Shown piece by piece: positions 63,375 through 64,000 of a stretch of 64,000 bases of DNA. The stretch is taken from positions 248,001 to 312,000 of the forward strand of contig DEMD01000003.1 of the NCBI GenBank assembly GCA_002354735.1, read 5' to 3'. The notes under the pieces are model-generated. The model saw nothing but the letters and a program-made list of their open reading frames with translations. It did no database searches and was not told where the DNA came from. The stretch comes from Gammaproteobacteria bacterium UBA2679 (lineage in GTDB: Bacteria; Pseudomonadota; Gammaproteobacteria; Pseudomonadales; Oleiphilaceae). The stretch's first letter is position 1, and the number at the start of each line of letters is the position of its first letter. The translations under genes and the position numbers were made by a program.

Positions 63375-63998
63375 TTACCCCGCTTCTCGTTTCTCCAGCA
63401 TGCCGTGGTGAATGATGAAATCCGCTATTTCAGCAACACCGTCATTCTTGAGTACGTTGGCGAAGATAAATGGTTTGCTTCCACGAACGCGCAAGGTATC
63501 GCGCTCCATCACCTCCAGCGAGGCCCCCACATGAGGCGCAAGCTCGGTCTTGTTGATAACCAGCAAGTCAGATTTGGTGATACCCGGACCACCCTTGCGA
63601 GGAATCTTGTCACCGGCGCAGACATCGATGACATAAATCGTCAGATCTGATAGTTCAGGACTGAACGTCGCACTCAGGTTATCGCCACCGCTTTCGACGA
63701 ACACCAGCTCGAGACCAGCATGTCTCTGCTGCAGCGATTCGACGGCCGCAAGATTCATCGAAGCATCTTCGCGAATGGCCGTATGTGGACAGCCGCCTGT
63801 TTCGACGCCGAGAATACGGTCACTCGACAGGGCTTCGTGACGCAGCAGAAACTCTGCATCTTCCCTGGTGTAGATATCGTTGGTGACGACAGCGAGATTG
63901 TAGCGGTCACGCAGTGCCAGGCAGAGTTGTTTCACAAGTGCCGTCTTGCCCGACCCAACTGGCCCGCCAACGCCGACTCTAAGACAGGATGATGTCAT
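63375..63998 (-). CDS. ureG: Urease accessory GTPase UreG
   Basis: A 207-residue GTPase delivering nickel to urease. P-loop [17 protein letters not shown] (8-24), [13 protein letters not shown], the metal-binding [17 protein letters not shown] (CPH motif), [16 protein letters not shown] and the [14 protein letters not shown]4-type motif are all present. The start at 63998 is two bases from the right edge, so the rest of the urease cluster is presumably beyond it. Complete gene of standard length. Confidence 0.97.
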   Translation of the reverse strand: MTSSCLRVGVGGPVGSGKTALVKQLCLALRDRYNLAVVTNDIYTREDAEFLLRHEALSSDRILGVETGGCPHTAIREDASMNLAAVESLQQRHAGLELVFVESGGDNLSATFSPELSDLTIYVIDVCAGDKIPRKGGPGITKSDLLVINKTELAPHVGASLEVMERDTLRVRGSKPFIFANVLKNDGVAEIADFIIHHGMLEKREAG

Positions 63999-64000
63999 CT

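Overview
The window looks like a chromosomal segment of a GC-rich, aerobic to microaerobic gammaproteobacterium. It carries a cbb3 oxidase operon (ccoNOQP-GHIS), a complete System I cytochrome c maturation operon (ccmABCDEFGHI), and the block mtnA-mtaD-ubiG-mupP-yciK, which is arranged much as in Pseudomonas. RsmJ, YceI/cytochrome b561 and a Pseudomonas-type 'type 1 pili tip component' homologue also point to gammaproteobacteria. Local order differs from Pseudomonas in several places: hemN/anr do not follow ccoS, and gyrA is not beside mtnA. A related, perhaps marine, lineage is therefore likely; the genus cannot be fixed from sequence alone. I see no tRNA, rRNA, insertion sequence, prophage or CRISPR array.

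Layout. 1-0.55 kb: the 3' end of dsbD and tusA. 0.55-9.7 kb: an upstream region with an FNR/ANR-like box and a sigma70-like promoter, then ccoNOQP, ccoGHIS and a SafE-type membrane protein. 9.66-11.07 kb: a CmoM-like tRNA methyltransferase with a long N-terminal extension, overlapping the oxidase operon. 11.1-20.6 kb: ypfJ, manC/algA, a quinone reductase, methylthioadenosine salvage (mtnA, mtaD), ubiG, mupP, yciK and a DUF1499 lipoprotein. 20.6-28.0 kb: the ccm operon on the minus strand. 28.2-32.5 kb: a FliK-like/FlhB-like pair without other flagellar genes, DUF1244, a small lipoprotein, and a basic-tail (AlgP-like) protein. 32.5-37.5 kb: yceI, cytochrome b561, rsmJ, uppP, tsaB and adk. 37.5-43.7 kb: ppc, a conserved small protein, a VOC-MazG fusion and rmuC. 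43.7-49.3 kb: a thioesterase, a subtilisin-like lipoprotein, a cca gene lacking HD-domain motifs, and a SprT-like protein. 49.3-55.0 kb: a large MscS-family channel coupled to glutathione-dependent formaldehyde oxidation (fghA, adhC). 55.1-58.7 kb: a cyclase-PilZ fusion, a uracil-DNA glycosylase-like protein, a small membrane protein and a saccharopine dehydrogenase-like enzyme. 58.8-64 kb: an Ig-like lipoprotein plus outer-membrane barrel pair, then ureG, a GCS2-type ligase and an AstE-like deacylase.

The genes form a clear respiratory theme: DsbD supplies periplasmic reductant to CcmG/CcmH, Ccm attaches haem to CcoO and CcoP, CcoI delivers copper to CcoN, and CcoGHS finish the oxidase. The most unusual items are proteins with unexpected domain architectures (CmoM, MazG, cyclase-PilZ, Cca without HD motifs) and two genes (tsaB and the GCS2-type ligase) whose conserved N termini lie upstream of any ATG/GTG/TTG codon.
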